Source of the DNA: Oxalobacter vibrioformis
GTDB taxonomy: Bacteria; Pseudomonadota; Gammaproteobacteria; Burkholderiales; Burkholderiaceae_D
DNA length: 64,000 nt
NCBI RefSeq assembly: GCF_027118995.1
Contig: NZ_CP098242.1
Location: forward strand, 1,657,501 to 1,721,500
Reading direction: 5' to 3'
Below, piece after piece: positions 55,892-64,000 of the stretch (position 1 is its first letter; each line of letters starts with the position of its first letter). The notes under the pieces are model-generated. The model was not told where the DNA came from. It worked only from the letters and a program-made list of their open reading frames with translations, and ran no database searches. Position numbers and translations under genes: made by a program.

Positions 55892-56034
55892 GGAAGCGCT
55901 GCTTAAAAGGCTTTGAGAGCGAATTGCTGCGTTACGCGGTGCTCGCACCCTTCGCCTATCTTAAGATATGTCTTGGTTGCTGCGCTCCGGGCGCCTTGCA
56001 CTTCATCTCTCAAAATCATTTAATCAGCGTTTCC
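55892..56034. repeat. palindromic repeat R3 (143 bp), abutting the hscA stop codon
   Basis: Begins GGAAGCGCTGCTTAAAAGG and ends TTTAATCAGCGTTTCC, with the central TATCTTAAGATA. The next bases (56035-56037) are the hscA TGA. On the minus strand the junction reads ACCTGAGGAAACGC, the same as at iscU/R4. Confidence 0.92.
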
Positions 56035-57900
56035 TCAGGTGATGTCGTGGATGGATTTGCCGGCCAGCGCCTGCTGGATATTGCGGTTCATCCGGCGGGC
56101 GGCAAAGGTTTCGGTTCCCTTGGCAAGGGCTTCCACTGCCGTATGAATGACAGCAGGGTGTGTGCTTTCAGAAAGCCCCTCCATATCCGAGAGCAGGGTT
56201 TCAATCGTCTGGCGTTCTTCTTCGGAGAGCAGTGCGGCATCGCTTTCTAGTGCGGCACGGGTGGCATAAATGATGCGTTCGGCTTCCAGCTTCGCTTCCC
56301 GCAGCATGCGGGCTTCCATATCCGCTTGTGCCGACTGCCCGGATTCTGCCAGCATGCGGGCAATTTCCGTATCGGTTAAGCCATAGGATGGCTTGACGAC
56401 AATGGATGCCTCTACATTCGCGTGCAGTTCACTGGCCGATACAGACAAGAGGCCATCCGCATCCACCTGGTAGGTGATGCGGATGCGCGGCATGCCTGCG
56501 GGCATCGGCGGAATACCGCGCAGTTCAAAGCGCGCCAGAGAGCGGCAATCGCTGACGAGCTCCCGTTCGCCCTGAAGCACATGAATACTCATGGCAGTCT
56601 GTCCATCCTTGAAAGTGGTGAATTCCTGGGCAAAGGTGCAGGGAATGGTGGCGTTGCGCGGGATGATTTTTTCGACCAGTTCGCCCATGGTTTCAACACC
56701 AAGGGATAGCGGGATAACATCCAGGAGCAGCCAGTCATCTCCCGGGGAACGGTTACCCGCCAGAAGATTTGCCTGCATGGCAGCTCCCAGTGCCACGACT
56801 TTTTCCGGGTCAATATTGGCATGCGGCGTTTTGCCGAAAAGCTTTTGCACTTCCTTGCGGACGTGTGGCATGCGTGTGGCGCCGCCAATGAGTACCACAC
56901 CCTGCACATCCTCCGGAACAAGCCCGGCGGCATGAAGTGCTTCCCGTGCCAGCTTCGCTGTCTTGCAGACAAGATGATGCGTGATTTGTTCAAAGGTTTC
57001 TGCCGTGATGTCCAGATTGACGTGTTCGCCGGATTGAAGCGTGGCTTTAAGGCGTGTTTTGACCCGGGAGGAGAGTCGTTCTTTCACCTCCCTTGCTTTG
57101 CCCATCAGCGTACGGGTATCTTCAGGTGACAAGGGCTTTAACTGCGCCTGCTCGATGATCCAGCAGAAAAGACGGTGGTCGAAATCATCGCCTCCCAGTG
57201 CGGAGTCGCCACCGGTTGCCAGCACTTCAAACACCCCACGGGAAAGCCGCAGGATGGAAATATCAAAGGTACCACCACCCAGATCGTAAGCGGCATAAAT
57301 GCCTTCCGGCGCATTATCCAGCCCGTAGGCGATAGCTGCAGCTGTCGGCTCACTCAGCAGGCGCAGCACATGAATACCGGCCAGTTTTGCCGCATCCTTG
57401 GTCGCCTGCCGTTGCGCATCATCAAAATAGGCCGGAACGGTAATAACAGCCCCCACCAGTTCATCACCCAGCGCATCTTCAGCACGCTGGCGCAATGTTG
57501 CCAGGATTTCTGCGGATATTTCCACCGGGCTTTTGGTGCCGGCAACCGTCCGGATCTGCACCATACCCGGCTGGTCCACAAAATCGTACGGCATGTTTTC
57601 GATATGGGTGATATCGCTGATGCCTCTTCCCATCAGTCGTTTGACGGACACAATGGTGTTCTTGGGGTCAGTGGTCTGTGATGCCTGTGCGGTGTAGCCC
57701 GTTTTGGCATATCCATCGGGCAGATACTGGACGACGGAAGGTAAAAGCGGGCGTCCTGTTTCATCATCCAGTACTTCGGGGATGCTGTTTCTGACGGTGG
57801 CCACCAGGGAATGGGTGGTGCCGAGATCAATGCCTGCCGCCAGTTTTGACTGGTGAGGGAGAGGGGCCATGCCCGGTTCGGATATCTGGAGAAGTGCCAT
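56035..57900 (-). CDS. hscA: Fe-S cluster assembly chaperone HscA (Hsp70)
   Basis: 621 aa, an Hsp70. The nucleotide domain reads [40 protein letters not shown] and [21 protein letters not shown] ([20 protein letters not shown]), then [17 protein letters not shown]. The substrate domain lies after residue about 390. It refolds and releases IscU with HscB. It starts two bases before the hscB stop region and ends directly at repeat R3. Confidence 0.96.
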   Translation of the reverse strand: MALLQISEPGMAPLPHQSKLAAGIDLGTTHSLVATVRNSIPEVLDDETGRPLLPSVVQYLPDGYAKTGYTAQASQTTDPKNTIVSVKRLMGRGISDITHIENMPYDFVDQPGMVQIRTVAGTKSPVEISAEILATLRQRAEDALGDELVGAVITVPAYFDDAQRQATKDAAKLAGIHVLRLLSEPTAAAIAYGLDNAPEGIYAAYDLGGGTFDISILRLSRGVFEVLATGGDSALGGDDFDHRLFCWIIEQAQLKPLSPEDTRTLMGKAREVKERLSSRVKTRLKATLQSGEHVNLDITAETFEQITHHLVCKTAKLAREALHAAGLVPEDVQGVVLIGGATRMPHVRKEVQKLFGKTPHANIDPEKVVALGAAMQANLLAGNRSPGDDWLLLDVIPLSLGVETMGELVEKIIPRNATIPCTFAQEFTTFKDGQTAMSIHVLQGERELVSDCRSLARFELRGIPPMPAGMPRIRITYQVDADGLLSVSASELHANVEASIVVKPSYGLTDTEIARMLAESGQSAQADMEARMLREAKLEAERIIYATRAALESDAALLSEEERQTIETLLSDMEGLSESTHPAVIHTAVEALAKGTETFAARRMNRNIQQALAGKSIHDIT

Positions 57901-57902
57901 GA

Positions 57903-58433
57903 TCAGGTCGGGTCGGTTTTATCGAGCGCATCAAAGGCAAAACTGATTTCCTCAGCGAATTTTTGCAAAAACATCATTTTTCTGACTTCCTGTACGGCTG
58001 AAGAAAACTGCCTGTTGTTGAGCGCGTTTTCAATCAGCGTCATCTGTTCTGCTGTGCGTTTGCGCAAATGTTCTCCCAGGGTTTCAAGCGCCCCCAGATC
58101 CTTGTCGATTTTTGCATTGTCCAGGTGTTCCCGCCACTCGATCTGCTCGAAGATGAAATCAGGCGGCATGGATGGGCCGGATGTTTCCGCATCCAGGGGG
58201 AAGCCATTCAAACTGCACAGGTAGGCGGCACGTTTGAGGGGATTGCGAAGGGTCTGGTAGGCATCATTTGCCAACGATGCCCATTGCAGGGCGGCACGCT
58301 TATCAGATGCCGGGGCGTTGACAAAACGGTCCGGATGCACCAGCCGCTGTATTTCGCGATAGGCTGTATCAAGCGCCTGCCTGTCCATGGCAAACTGCTC
58401 AGGCAATTTGAAAAGGGCGAAATGATTCTGCAT
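57903..58433 (-). CDS. hscB: Fe-S cluster co-chaperone HscB
   Basis: 176 aa. The J-domain has [20 protein letters not shown], with the HPD motif, near residue 33. The C-terminal helical bundle ([20 protein letters not shown]) binds IscU. It delivers IscU to HscA. It lies 32 bases after iscA. Confidence 0.95.
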   Translation of the reverse strand: MQNHFALFKLPEQFAMDRQALDTAYREIQRLVHPDRFVNAPASDKRAALQWASLANDAYQTLRNPLKRAAYLCSLNGFPLDAETSGPSMPPDFIFEQIEWREHLDNAKIDKDLGALETLGEHLRKRTAEQMTLIENALNNRQFSSAVQEVRKMMFLQKFAEEISFAFDALDKTDPT

Positions 58434-58465
58434 ATCCCTGGCAATCGGGGCTGGCGCTATTGGCG

Positions 58466-58789
58466 TCAGATCCTGAAGCTGTCACCGCAGCCGCAGGTAT
58501 CCTTGACGTTGGGATTATAAAATCGGAAGCCTTCATTCAACCCTTCACGGGTATAGTCAAGCTCGGTACCATCCACATAGGGCAGGCTTTTTGCATCGAC
58601 AAACACCTTGACGCCTTGTGACTCAAATACCAGATCATCCGTTTCTGCTTCATCCACGTATTCCAGCTTGTAGGCCATGCCTGAACAGCCGGTTGTCTGC
58701 ACGCCGAATCGCAATCCAATCCCCTTCCCACGCTTTTCCAGGAAACGGGAAATGTGCCGTGCGGCTTTTTCTGTCAGTGTGACTGCCAT
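58466..58789 (-). CDS. iscA: Fe-S assembly protein IscA
   Basis: 107 aa of the A-type carrier family, with Cys ligands in [16 protein letters not shown] and the ending [11 protein letters not shown]. It carries clusters or iron to target proteins. Its ATG is preceded by AAAGGAGCATATA. It follows iscU, with repeat R4 between them. Confidence 0.96.
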   Translation of the reverse strand: MAVTLTEKAARHISRFLEKRGKGIGLRFGVQTTGCSGMAYKLEYVDEAETDDLVFESQGVKVFVDAKSLPYVDGTELDYTREGLNEGFRFYNPNVKDTCGCGDSFRI

Positions 58790-58810
58790 ATATGCTCCTT
58801 TAAAACTCAG

Positions 58811-58953
58811 GGAAACGCTGATTAAAAGGCTTTGAGAGCGAATTGCTGCGTTACGCGGTGCTCGCCACCTTCGCCTATCTTAAGATATGTCTTGATTGCT
58901 GCGCGCCGTGCGCCTTGCACTTCATCTCCCAAAATCATTTAATCGGCGTTTCC
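58811..58953. repeat. palindromic repeat R4 (143 bp), abutting the iscU stop codon
   Basis: Begins GGAAACGCTGATTAAAAGG and ends TTTAATCGGCGTTTCC, with the central TATCTTAAGATA. The iscU TGA is at 58954-58956. The junction ACCTGAGGAAACGC matches that of R3. Confidence 0.92.
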
Positions 58954-59349
58954 TCAGGTGTTTTCCGTATCGGTGTTGCGCTGACGATAATCCGCCACTG
59001 CCGCCTTGATGGCATCTTCTGCCAGGATGGAACAGTGGATCTTCACCGGGGGGAGGGCGAGCTCCTCGGCAATTTCCGAATTCTTGATTGCCAGCGCTTC
59101 ATCCAGGGTTTTCCCCTTGACCCATTCCGTCACGAGCGAGCTTGAGGCAATGGCTGAACCGCACCCGTAGGTCTTGAACCGGGCGTCTTCAATCATGCCT
59201 TCCTTGTTGACCTTGATCTGCAGCTTCATCACATCGCCACAGGCCGGGGCGCCAACCATGCCGGTACCCACGGTTTCGTCATCCTTGTCAAAAGCGCCGA
59301 CATTGCGCGGGTTTTCATAATGATCAAGTACTTTATGCGAATATGTCAT
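58954..59349 (-). CDS. iscU: Fe-S cluster scaffold protein IscU
   Basis: 131 aa. The three cluster ligands are in GMVGAPACGDVMKLQI, KTYGCGSAIASSSLV and LPPVKIHCSILAEDAIKAA, with the LPPVK motif bound by HscA intact. It starts 24 bases after iscS. The C-terminal residues ENT and the stop lie at the edge of repeat R4. Confidence 0.97.
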   Translation of the reverse strand: MTYSHKVLDHYENPRNVGAFDKDDETVGTGMVGAPACGDVMKLQIKVNKEGMIEDARFKTYGCGSAIASSSLVTEWVKGKTLDEALAIKNSEIAEELALPPVKIHCSILAEDAIKAAVADYRQRNTDTENT

Positions 59350-59373
59350 GTGTTACTCCGTTTCCTTGGCTTT

Positions 59374-60642
59374 TCAGTGGGCTGCCCACTGGATAGTCGA
59401 AAGATCCACGCCTTCCTTGTACATGTCCCACAATGGGGAAAGTTCACGCAACTTGGCAACCCGTTCCGTTACCAGGGCAATCGCATAGTCGATTTCCTGC
59501 TCGGTCGTAAAACGCCCGATGGTAAAACGGATCGAACTGTGTGCCAGTTCATCACTTCTGCCCAGGGAGCGCAATACGTAGGAGGGTTCCAGAGTGGCCG
59601 ATGTACAGGCTGAGCCGGAAGAGACTGCCAGGCCCTTCATGGACATCATGAGCGACTCACCTTCAATGTAATTGAAGCTGACATTGAGATTATGCGGGAC
59701 GCGGTGCTCCATATCGCCGTTAATCACGGTTGCCTCGATTGCAGACAGGCCTTTTGCAAGCCGCTCCGAAAACACCCGCATCCTGGCATTTTCCTCATCC
59801 ATTTCTTCTCTGGCAATCCGGAAAGCTTCACCCATGCCGACAATCTGGTGGGTGGGGAGCGTGCCGGAGCGCAGTCCACGCTCGTGACCGCCGCCATGCA
59901 TCTGGGCTTCCAGGCGCACACGCGGACGGCGGCAAACGTAAAGTGCGCCAACGCCTTTGGGGCCATAAACTTTATGTGCCGTGACAGTCAGCAGATCAAT
60001 TTTTGTTTTTTTGAGGTCGATTTCTACCTTACCGACAGCCTGGGCCGCATCACAATGGAAAATAATGCCGCGTTCCCGGCAGAGCGCACCGATTTCGGCA
60101 ATCGGTTGAATGACGCCGATTTCATTGTTAACCCACATGACCGATACCAGGATCGTATCGGGACGGATGGCTTTTTCCAGTTGCTCCAGTGTGATCAGGC
60201 CGTTTTCCTGCGGATCAAGATAGGTTGCCTCAAAGCCCTGGCGTTCCAGTTCCTGCACGGTATCCAGTACCGCCTTGTGTTCCGTATTCACGGTGATAAT
60301 GTGTTTGCCGCGATTCTTGTAAAAATGGGCGGCGCCTTTCAAGGCCAGGTTGTTGCTTTCTGTTGCGCCGGATGTCCAGATGATTTCGCGTGGATCAGCA
60401 TTGATCATGTCAGCAACATGGCTTCTGGCTTCTTCTACCGCTTTTTCCGCTTCCCAGCCATACATGTGGCTGCTCGATGCCGGATTGCCGAAACGCTCAA
60501 CCAGGTAAGGAATCATCTTGTCGGCAACACGGGGGTCCACCGGCGTGGTTGCCGAATAATCCATGTAAACAGGATGAACAGGCTCTGACGTCATGTCCGG
60601 CAGAATAATACTGCATGCGGTTTCATTTACTGGTGTACTCAT
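59374..60642 (-). CDS. iscS: cysteine desulfurase IscS
   Basis: 422 aa from ATG 60642 (AAAGGACAAGCC upstream). The frame extends to 60777 over the end of iscR, but that is a shadow. PLP Lys is in [20 protein letters not shown], and the active-site Cys in [21 protein letters not shown]-terminal Fe-S-type features are [20 protein letters not shown]. About 25 extra residues precede the usual start. It provides sulfur for the isc pathway and tRNA thiolation. Confidence 0.96.
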   Translation of the reverse strand: MSTPVNETACSIILPDMTSEPVHPVYMDYSATTPVDPRVADKMIPYLVERFGNPASSSHMYGWEAEKAVEEARSHVADMINADPREIIWTSGATESNNLALKGAAHFYKNRGKHIITVNTEHKAVLDTVQELERQGFEATYLDPQENGLITLEQLEKAIRPDTILVSVMWVNNEIGVIQPIAEIGALCRERGIIFHCDAAQAVGKVEIDLKKTKIDLLTVTAHKVYGPKGVGALYVCRRPRVRLEAQMHGGGHERGLRSGTLPTHQIVGMGEAFRIAREEMDEENARMRVFSERLAKGLSAIEATVINGDMEHRVPHNLNVSFNYIEGESLMMSMKGLAVSSGSACTSATLEPSYVLRSLGRSDELAHSSIRFTIGRFTTEQEIDYAIALVTERVAKLRELSPLWDMYKEGVDLSTIQWAAH

Positions 60643-60652
60643 GGCTTGTCCT

Positions 60653-61129
60653 TTACTCCCCCTGAAAGACGATCGCCTGGTTGATGGCGCCGGCAGAGGG
60701 CCTGGCCGGTTTTCCGCGCTCCTGTCCTGCCAGTTTCGCAAGGGAGACGGATTCCAGATAGTCAACGATACGCTCATTCAGGCTGGCCCACAGGTTGTGG
60801 GTAATGCATTCAATATTGCCTTTTGCGCTCTGCTGGCAATTGCCATTGCCCTGGCAGCGGGTCACATCAAGCGGCTCATCCACGGCAAAAACAATATCGG
60901 CTACCGTGATATCTGCAGCATCCCGCGAGAGACGGTAGCCACCGCCAGGCCCACGGATGGATTTGACTAGGTCACGGCGGCGCAGCTTGGAAAAAAGCTG
61001 TTCCAGATAGGCAACCGAAATATCCTGCCGATCACTGATACTGGCAAGCGTGACCGGGCCGTTACCCTCGTTTCGGGTCAGGTCAATCATGGCATTTACG
61101 GCAAAACGGCCTTTTGTTGTCAGACGCAT
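60653..61129 (-). CDS. iscR: Fe-S regulator IscR (Rrf2 family)
   Basis: 158 aa. The winged helix reads [40 protein letters not shown]. Three cluster-binding Cys lie in [20 protein letters not shown], with the expected spacing, followed by His. The holo form represses the isc operon. A near-consensus type 1 site lies 41 bases upstream. iscS follows after 10 bases. Confidence 0.96.
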   Translation of the reverse strand: MRLTTKGRFAVNAMIDLTRNEGNGPVTLASISDRQDISVAYLEQLFSKLRRRDLVKSIRGPGGGYRLSRDAADITVADIVFAVDEPLDVTRCQGNGNCQQSAKGNIECITHNLWASLNERIVDYLESVSLAKLAGQERGKPARPSAGAINQAIVFQGE

Positions 61130-61169
61130 AACGTTATTTCCGGTGAATTATCCGAACAGGGATAGGATA

Positions 61170-61194
61170 ATACTTGAATTTTTTACTCAAGTAT
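61170..61194 (-). promoter_or_regulatory. IscR type 1 binding site / isc promoter
   Basis: A 25-base inverted repeat with arms ATACTTGA and TCAAGTAT around an A/T centre. It fits the known ATASYYGACT-centre-AGTCRRSTAT pattern in all outer positions and differs only in the two central GAC/GTC triplets. It lies upstream of iscR and should give Fe-S-dependent autorepression. Confidence 0.85.
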
Positions 61195-61258
61195 AGCAAA
61201 AGTGAAAAAGTTTTGTTGGAGGTCATGCCAGACGGAAGAGGCTGGCTTCAGGAGACAA

Positions 61259-61284
61259 AAAAGGACGCATGGCAGCGTCCTTTT
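61259..61284 (-). terminator. terminator of erpA
   Basis: AAAGGACGC pairs with GCGTCCTTT, with a T run on the minus strand. It is 15 bases beyond the erpA stop. Confidence 0.85.
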
Positions 61285-61299
61285 CGTATGGCAGTTTTA

Positions 61300-61650
61300 T
61301 CAGGGCGCGAAGGAAGAGCCGCAGCCGCAGGTGGTGGAGACATTCGGGTTTTTGATGACAAACTGCGAGCCATTGATATCTTCACGATAATCAATTTCAG
61401 CGCCGACCAGATACTGGTAGCTGATGGCGTCAATCAGCAGTTGTACCCCGTTTTTCATCATGGTGGTGTCATCGTCATTGACGGATTCATCAAAAGTGAA
61501 ACCATACTGAAAACCTGAACAGCCGCCGCCCTGAACAAAAACACGGAGTTTGAGATCCGGGTTGCCTTCTTCTGCGATCAGCTCAGCCACCTTGTTTGCC
61601 GCGCTGTCAGTGAAGTTGATCGGTGCTGGCATTTCAATTGCTGCATTCAT
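61300..61650 (-). CDS. erpA: iron-sulfur cluster insertion protein ErpA
   Basis: 116 aa. It is an A-type carrier like IscA, with [19 protein letters not shown] and the end [12 protein letters not shown] holding the Cys ligands. It starts [20 protein letters not shown]. The longer N-terminus and the place next to argC distinguish it from IscA. It delivers clusters to essential enzymes. It stands alone, with its own terminator. Confidence 0.95.
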   Translation of the reverse strand: MNAAIEMPAPINFTDSAANKVAELIAEEGNPDLKLRVFVQGGGCSGFQYGFTFDESVNDDDTTMMKNGVQLLIDAISYQYLVGAEIDYREDINGSQFVIKNPNVSTTCGCGSSFAP

Positions 61651-61717
61651 TGTGTACTCCAGAATAAATAAGATGGTTTTATTATAAGCGACCTGTTATT
61701 TTCCTGCTTGATCGCCA

Positions 61718-62767
61718 TCAGGGGACGAGAGGCGCATGGATAAGGCCCGTGGTCTCGTCCAGGCCAAACATCAGGTTCATGCACTGGACACCCTGTCCTG
61801 CCGCGCCCTTGACCAGATTGTCCTCTACCACGAGGATGACCAGTGTATCGCCGTTGCCCGGACGGTGCAGGGCGATGCGCAGGAAATTGGAGCCCCTGAC
61901 GGAGCGGGTGTCCGGATGGCTGCCTGCCGGCATGACATCCACGAAAGGATCGGTGCGGTAATGGTTTTCGTAAAGTGCCTGGAAATCCATATCACGCGCT
62001 TCGGGTAAAAGGGTTGCATACAGCGTGGAATGAATGCCCCGGATCATGGGGGTCAGATGCGGCACAAAAGTCAGGCCGATTTCCCGCCGGTTTTTTGTCA
62101 TCGCTTTCAATCCCTGCATGATTTCCGGCTGATGACGATGCCCGGAAACACCATAAGCCCGGAAATTGTCCGAGGCTTCTGCCATCAGCATGCCGATTTC
62201 TGCCCGGCGTCCGGCACCCGAGGTGCCGGATTTGCAGTCGGCAATCAGCCGGGATTCATCAATGAGGGGCTTATCCTGACGCAAAAGCGGTGCATAGCCA
62301 AGCTGGACGGTTGTCGGGTAGCAGCCGGGAAGGCCAATCACACGGGCTTTTTTGATGGCTTCACGATTGATCTCCGGCAGGCCATACACTGCTTCTGCCA
62401 GAATGTCGGGCTGGGAATGCGGCATGCCGTACCATTCCTGGAAGACGACCTTGTCCTGGAAACGGAAGTCAGCCGCCAGATCAATGACTTTTACGCCGCC
62501 TAAAAGCAGTTCCGGCGCCTGTTCCATGGCGACACCATGCGGGGTGGCAAAAAAGACGACATCACAATCGGTCAGCCGGGTTTCGTCAGGCGAGGTGAAA
62601 GCCAGGTCCACCAGGCCGCGCAGGGAGGGATACATTTTCGCGACATGCAGGCCGCTCTCGTTTCGGGAAGTGATGGCAGTAAGACGCGCCCGCGGATGGG
62701 CTGACAAGAGGCGCAGCAGTTCGACGCCGGTATAGCCTGTTCCTCCTACGATTCCAACCTTGATCAT
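61718..62767 (-). CDS. argC: N-acetyl-gamma-glutamyl-phosphate reductase
   Basis: 349 aa from ATG 62767 (GAGGATTATC upstream). A GTG four codons earlier is less likely. It has the nucleotide motif [18 protein letters not shown], the active-site Cys in [15 protein letters not shown], and [20 protein letters not shown] and HTPEI-type region [12 protein letters not shown]. It makes N-acetylglutamate semialdehyde in arginine synthesis. The order rplM-rpsI-erpA/argC is common in Burkholderiales. Confidence 0.95.
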   Translation of the reverse strand: MIKVGIVGGTGYTGVELLRLLSAHPRARLTAITSRNESGLHVAKMYPSLRGLVDLAFTSPDETRLTDCDVVFFATPHGVAMEQAPELLLGGVKVIDLAADFRFQDKVVFQEWYGMPHSQPDILAEAVYGLPEINREAIKKARVIGLPGCYPTTVQLGYAPLLRQDKPLIDESRLIADCKSGTSGAGRRAEIGMLMAEASDNFRAYGVSGHRHQPEIMQGLKAMTKNRREIGLTFVPHLTPMIRGIHSTLYATLLPEARDMDFQALYENHYRTDPFVDVMPAGSHPDTRSVRGSNFLRIALHRPGNGDTLVILVVEDNLVKGAAGQGVQCMNLMFGLDETTGLIHAPLVP

Positions 62768-62856
62768 GATAATCCTCACTGAACATGAAATGAATGAGCC
62801 ACATTGTAAAGCCTGTTTTTCTTTTCTGCGTTAAAAACCCGCATGCCGGATACAAA

Positions 62857-62886
62857 AAAGCCGCCAGTACAGGTACTGGCGGCTTT
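62857..62886 (-). terminator. terminator of rplM-rpsI
   Basis: AAAGCCGCCAGTAC pairs perfectly with GTACTGGCGGCTTT, with six T following on the minus strand. It is 48 bases after the rpsI stop. Confidence 0.92.
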
Positions 62887-62933
62887 GAAAGCGATAAAGG
62901 CCTGTGCCGTGGCAGCAGGCCTTTTGCAAACAA

Positions 62934-63326
62934 TTAACGCTTGGAGAACTGCTTCGCTCTGCGCGCTTTGCGAAGGCCGACTTTCTTGCGTTCGACTTCA
63001 CGGGCGTCACGAGTGATGAAGCCTGCTTTGGACAGGTCCGGTTTCAGTGCGGTGTCATAGTCCACCAGCGCACGGCTGATACCATGACGCACAGCACCTG
63101 CCTGGCCGGATTCGCCGCCACCATGGACATTGACCATGATGTCAAAACGCTCAAGGTTGTCAGTCAGTTCCAGCGGCTGACGAATGATCATCAGGCCGGT
63201 CTGGCGTGAAAAATAATCTTCGGCCGGCTTGCCATTGACGGTGATTTTGCCGGTGCCGCTTTTGAGAAATACACGAGCCACTGCACTTTTGCGACGGCCG
63301 GTTCCATAATTGTAGTTACCGATCAT
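62934..63326 (-). CDS. rpsI: 30S ribosomal protein S9
   Basis: 130 aa. [40 protein letters not shown], and the basic end [16 protein letters not shown] are the standard S9 sequence. The C-terminal Arg reaches the decoding site. It follows rplM by nine bases. Confidence 0.98.
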   Translation of the reverse strand: MIGNYNYGTGRRKSAVARVFLKSGTGKITVNGKPAEDYFSRQTGLMIIRQPLELTDNLERFDIMVNVHGGGESGQAGAVRHGISRALVDYDTALKPDLSKAGFITRDAREVERKKVGLRKARRAKQFSKR

Positions 63327-63335
63327 GTCAGCTCC

Positions 63336-63764
63336 TTAGATGTCGAGTGGCTTGGGTTGCTGCGCGGTGTGCGGGTGGGTGTCACCACCGTATACCTTCA
63401 GCTTTTTGATCATGGCGTAGCCAAGCGGACCTTTCGGCAGCATGCCCTTGACGGCTTTTTCCAGGGCACGGCCAGGAAAACGCTGCTGCATTTTTCCAAA
63501 TGTCGTTTCATAGATGCCACCGGGATAGCCGCTGTGGGTATAGTATTTCTTGTCGGTGTTTTTTGCGCCAGTCACACGCAGTTTGCCGGCATTGACCACG
63601 ATGATGTAGTCGCCGGTATCGACGTGCGGGGTGTACTCCGGCTTGTGTTTGCCGCGCAGTCGGCGTGCCACTTCGCTGGCAACACGTCCGAGCACCTTGT
63701 CGGTTGCGTCAATCACAAACCACTCGCGCTGGACTTCATGGTCCTTGGCGGAAAAGGTTTTCAT
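63336..63764 (-). CDS. rplM: 50S ribosomal protein L13
   Basis: 142 aa. [60 protein letters not shown] and [20 protein letters not shown] are standard L13. It is the first gene of the rplM-rpsI operon. Confidence 0.98.
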   Translation of the reverse strand: MKTFSAKDHEVQREWFVIDATDKVLGRVASEVARRLRGKHKPEYTPHVDTGDYIIVVNAGKLRVTGAKNTDKKYYTHSGYPGGIYETTFGKMQQRFPGRALEKAVKGMLPKGPLGYAMIKKLKVYGGDTHPHTAQQPKPLDI

Positions 63765-64000
63765 GGTTATTCCTATTGGTTTTTATTCGCTCAAACGGGT
63801 GGTTCCGGCGTCAAAAACGGACGGACTCAGCCTTCTGTCATATTCCCGAGCGTATGGGAAGCCTTGCATTATAGACCCTGCTTTCCTCCGGCGTCAATTC
63901 AGGTGGCTGATTTTTCATCAAAAAATGCAACAGGTGATTGGCGGCAGGCAGGGCTTGGGGTATCCTTTCTTTCCACACGTTTCTTTTACATGAATGCCGC
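63765..64000. other. region upstream of rplM, to the window edge
   Basis: The rplM ribosome binding site (AATAGGAATAACC on the minus strand) lies here, and the promoter must be in the next about 150 bases. No gene is supported up to the end of the window. Confidence 0.5.

Noticed and set aside
59692..60588. 298-codon plus-strand ORF
   Set aside because: Shadow of iscS, whose PLP and Cys motifs are clear.

Overview
The window looks like a chromosomal segment of a betaproteobacterium of the Burkholderiales, most likely Oxalobacteraceae and possibly Oxalobacter. The reasons are the order rplM-rpsI-argC-erpA next to a complete isc operon, the ilvI-ilvH-ilvC cluster, the sigma factor-DUF3619-DUF3106 trio, a pyrophosphate-type phosphofructokinase and a GC content near 50%. 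The genus is an inference from gene content and was not tested by a search.

Layout. 1-1.8 kb: 3' part of a 23S rRNA gene, 5S rRNA and terminators. 1.9-3.4 kb: a decaying patch with a degraded paralogue, an ORF split by an in-frame stop and a SlyB-like lipoprotein gene frameshifted at its lipobox. 3.5-9.1 kb: housekeeping genes (secreted beta-propeller protein, spermidine synthase-like protein, RluA-type pseudouridine synthase, PPi-phosphofructokinase). 9.1-10.4 kb: an IS3-family element that leaves only the first 40 codons of a chemoreceptor gene. 10.8-13.8 kb: small hypothetical genes, a rhodanese and an SGNH hydrolase.

13.8-34.3 kb: a compound island at tRNA-His. A 17-bp piece of the tRNA 3' end occurs three times (13823, 23524, 34251) and marks two elements in tandem. 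Element A (13.8-23.5 kb) is the tail end of a P2-like prophage (tail chaperones with -1 slippery sites, tape measure, gpU, gpX, gpD). It also carries a RelE/Xre toxin-antitoxin pair and a LexA-controlled umuD gene split by an insertion sequence. Two identical 1354-bp IS copies shaped it, and the head, baseplate, lysis and integrase genes are absent. Element B (23.5-34.3 kb) resembles a P4-like satellite: integrase, AlpA and Rha regulators, a Toprim/DUF3987 replication protein, a structured leader, and a lone HsdR-N-domain protein as possible defence cargo.

34.3-47 kb: tRNA-His, an isoaspartyl methyltransferase-like gene with a TolC-like exporter, a MacA/MacB-type efflux operon, uppP, recQ, a degenerate metallophosphoesterase-like gene and a mutS gene broken by a one-base frameshift in a homopolymer. 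47-64 kb: the ilv operon, a sigma factor operon, an ABC ATPase divergent from an arylesterase, rnfH-ratA facing smpB, the full isc operon (iscR-S-U-A-hscB-hscA-fdx-iscX) with a strong IscR type 1 site, erpA, argC, rpsI and rplM.

Four copies of an undescribed (to me) palindromic repeat of about 143 bp lie between 50.7 and 59 kb. Two of them start exactly at the stop codons of hscA and iscU. The most notable results are this repeat family, the tandem tRNA-His island, the exact reconstruction of the IS-split umuD gene, the slippery tail-chaperone genes and the frameshifted mutS.
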